Made by a program: the position numbers and the translations under genes. Below the pieces are notes generated by a model. It worked only from the letters and a program-made list of their open reading frames with translations, had not been told where the DNA came from and ran no database searches. Below, piece after piece: positions 61,937 to 64,000 of a DNA stretch of 64,000 bases; position 1 is the first letter of the stretch; the number at the start of each line of letters is the position of its first letter. The stretch is from Emmonsiellopsis sp. PD_33 (lineage: Eukaryota > Ascomycota > Eurotiomycetes > Onygenales > Ajellomycetaceae): contig JANTQF010000119.1 in NCBI GenBank assembly GCA_032988165.1, positions 1-64,000 of the forward strand. Reading direction: 5' to 3'.

Positions 61937-62724
61937 TGCTCGGCAAAGAGTGAACATGCCACCTAATTCAGGAACCAGTCTAAGCAATGACTGCTATCTG
62001 TGTGTTTAGAAGGAAAAAAACGTGGAGGAAGACCAAGAGGAATGTATTGAATAGGTGTCGATACCCTATGCGAATGGGAGTCGGAGATTGGGAAATGAAA
62101 ATTGATGGGGAGGATTATTCACCGTCAACCGCCAGGCCTCGACCTGGTTGGCTGGCGTTGCGCTGTTTAGAGGTTTACTGCGTATGTTTCTGTGCCAGGG
62201 CCTCTCCGTTTTTTACCACTTTGTTTTATGTGCATTGCGAAGGACTGGCGTTGTATTCCAGGGCGTTTACTTTTATTTTTTATTAGATGTCTTGCGTTAT
62301 GCCGTGTGGACGAGTTGCAGGATAAACTTGTCGCATTTCAAAGTACAACATGTATGAAATAGATCAGGTATGGGATGATCAAAAACAGAATACATACCTC
62401 CCATTATCACATTCCATCTCATATAATCACTCACGTAATAGCCGTTTCCTCGTAGATATTTCAGCAATAGGGTTGCCATCACGTGACGCAGATGTAAGCT
62501 CCAGATGGCCTCCAACTAACTGAACTGTAGGATCATCCTCAGCTTAAAGCCAACCAGTCTATACAATACCTCTGTGCGTCGAATAAACCCCCTGCACATC
62601 CTCGATAACAGCTCATGTTGGCAAAGTGAGCCGCATTATGTGGCGGGGTGTGACCTCCAGCTCATTGGGATGTCAACCACCACACTCATGACGGGCAACG
62701 GCATGTCGAGCTCTGATCCCCTGG
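61937..62724. other. MEX67 3' flank and VPS53 promoter
   Basis: 788 bp, co-directional genes. Open frames up to 99 codons without motifs. No TATA box noticed. Confidence 0.45.
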
Positions 62725-64000
62725 ATGGAGGCAAGCTCCCAAACAACCATATCCCCCTCCAACCCTAAAGCATTCCCTCTAACAAGCTTTGCAGCCGACT
62801 ACGACCCGATCGACCACCTCAATGCCATCTTCTCCAGCCCCTCCGCCCTCGCCTCCGTGTCCAAAACATCCAACGCTCTCCAAGAATACCAGGACGAACT
62901 AGACGATGACATCGCCACGCTCGTCGAGCGGCAAGCGGCCTCCAATGCGGAAAGCGTGCAGCGAATACAGACGGCAAAGGCGGACATGTCGGACCTATTC
63001 CGGAAGATCGACGACGTGCGCGAGCGCGCGCTGAAGACCGAGCAAGCCATCACGGAGATGACGGCGGAGATCAAACAGCTGGATAACGCGAAGAAGAACC
63101 TGACGCTGTCGATGACGGCGTTGAAGAGGCTGCAGATGCTTACGACTGCGTACGAACAATTGAGGGTTCTGAGCAAGACGAGGCAGTATCGCGACTGTGC
63201 GCAGCTGCTTGCTGCGGTTATTCAGCTTATGGCTCATTTCAAGTCGTATCGGTCTATCGATCAGATCGCCACGTTGAGTCGGAATGTGGCGGATATTCAG
63301 CGGGAGCTGTTGGAGCAGGTCTGTGAGGATTTCGAGATTATATTTGCCAAGGGGGAGATACCGCAGCGGAAAGGGGTGCTGGCTGAAGGCTGCTTGGTCA
63401 TGGAGGCCCTGGGGGATACTGCACGATCACGGTTGATAACTTGGTATTGCAATACGCAGCTGCGCGAATATCGGCAGGTGTTTCGAGGAAACGAAGAAGC
63501 TGGATCTTTGGATAATATATCGAGGCGATACTCGTGGTTTAAGAGGATGCTGAAGACTTACGATGAAGAGCACTCGTCAATATTCCCCTCGTCATGGAAA
63601 GTCAGCGAAATACTAGCAAATGTCTTTTGTGAGGGGACGCGAGATGATTTCAAAGGGATCCTATCCCGCTCGGTTCGGAGCGGCCAGACCCTTGATGTTA
63701 ACCTATTACTGTCCTGCCTGCAGGAGACGCTTGATTTTGAGCAAGCCCTAGATCGCCGGTTCACCTCCGCTTCCCGTGCATCTACGGACACATTTACGTC
63801 CAGCGAATCTCCCGTGTTTGGCCAGTCGATATCGGAAGCTTTCGAGCCATATCTAAGTGTATGGGTAGAGGCTCAGGATAAACAGCTTGCTTCCCTCATA
63901 CCGAAATATCGACAGGAGCCTATCAAGCCTCCCGACGAAGAATTCACATCCCGACTAGTTATCCACTCTTCCACCGATCTATTCACATTCTACCGACATT
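62725..64000 (+). CDS. VPS53: GARP complex subunit Vps53 (5' part, runs off the window)
   Basis: The ATG at 62725 (MEASSQTT) opens a frame uninterrupted to the window end, 425 codons. Vps53 N-terminal features are DYDPIDHLNAIFSSPSALA, the long coiled coil to about residue 140 (DDVRERALKTEQAITEM), LDNAKKNLTLSMTALKRLQML, RQYRDCAQLLAAVIQLMAHF, and later DNISRRYSWFKRMLKTYDEE, FPSSWKVSEILANVFC and FEPYLSVWVEAQDKQL. GARP tethers endosome-derived vesicles to the trans-Golgi with Vps51, Vps52 and Vps54. COG4 was considered, but the RRYxWxKR segment and order of motifs fit Vps53. An upstream ATG at 62670 opens only a short overlapping frame in another phase. Confidence 0.9.
   Translation, partial: MEASSQTTISPSNPKAFPLTSFAADYDPIDHLNAIFSSPSALASVSKTSNALQEYQDELDDDIATLVERQAASNAESVQRIQTAKADMSDLFRKIDDVRERALKTEQAITEMTAEIKQLDNAKKNLTLSMTALKRLQMLTTAYEQLRVLSKTRQYRDCAQLLAAVIQLMAHFKSYRSIDQIATLSRNVADIQRELLEQVCEDFEIIFAKGEIPQRKGVLAEGCLVMEALGDTARSRLITWYCNTQLREYRQVFRGNEEAGSLDNISRRYSWFKRMLKTYDEEHSSIFPSSWKVSEILANVFCEGTRDDFKGILSRSVRSGQTLDVNLLLSCLQETLDFEQALDRRFTSASRASTDTFTSSESPVFGQSISEAFEPYLSVWVEAQDKQLASLIPKYRQEPIKPPDEEFTSRLVIHSSTDLFTFYRH

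Noticed and set aside
62799..63237. Minus-strand open frames over the start of VPS53
   Set aside because: They mirror the VPS53 coiled-coil coding sequence and show no independent motif.
62725..64000. COG4 identity for the last gene
   Set aside because: The N-terminal DYDPIDHLNAIF and later RRYSWFKR, FPSSWKV and FEPYLSVWVEAQDK motifs match Vps53 rather than COG4.

Overview
The window looks like nuclear DNA of a filamentous ascomycete. Gene content and the sharp contrast between AT-rich and GC-rich blocks fit an Onygenales genome of the Blastomyces/Emmonsia/Histoplasma type; the genus is inferred, not proven. Genes carry short introns (41-181 bp, mostly 50-70) with GT..AG ends and CTAAC-like branch sites. 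Every spliced model below was checked by hand for reading-frame continuity.

Positions 1-351 are a G-rich low-complexity tract plus a short flank. Positions 352-21649 are one AT-rich block made of three LTR retrotransposons nested in each other. The outer one (C, minus strand, 255-bp LTRs at 352-606 and 21395-21649) is a Ty3/gypsy element. Two later insertions of a second, chromodomain-bearing gypsy family (A 736-8241, B 9341-15123, plus strand, four LTRs of exactly 394 bp, 5-bp target duplications) split it into pieces. All three are destroyed by transition mutations typical of fungal repeat-induced mutation, and CpG is almost absent across the block. B has also lost about 1.7 kb of pol. C keeps a decayed extra reading frame downstream of its integrase. 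A and B keep a decayed antisense reading frame between the chromodomain and the 3' LTR.

From 21650 the composition changes abruptly. Positions 21.65-33 kb are gene-poor: a diverged Ran-like GTPase with an altered switch II (22188-22970), two small secreted cysteine-containing protein candidates (24957 and 27050), the heterotrimeric G-protein gamma subunit (29002-29497) and a frameshifted fragment of a fungal transcription-factor domain (32560-33056).

From 33.4 kb on it is ordinary dense housekeeping sequence: eIF3a (TIF32), an unrecognised conserved-looking acidic protein, NatB catalytic subunit (NAA20), an MFS monocarboxylate-type transporter, RPB6 and TFIIIA as a divergent pair, an unrecognised Lys/Glu-rich protein, a PH-domain protein of the CAF120/SKG3 group, ERV46 divergent from MEX67, and the 5' part of VPS53 running off the right end. 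Functions span translation initiation, N-terminal acetylation, transcription by all three nuclear polymerases (RPB6) and of 5S rRNA (TFIIIA), mRNA export, ER-Golgi cargo cycling and endosome-to-Golgi tethering. The gaps between convergent genes are rich in microsatellites; no tRNA, rRNA or CRISPR was seen.
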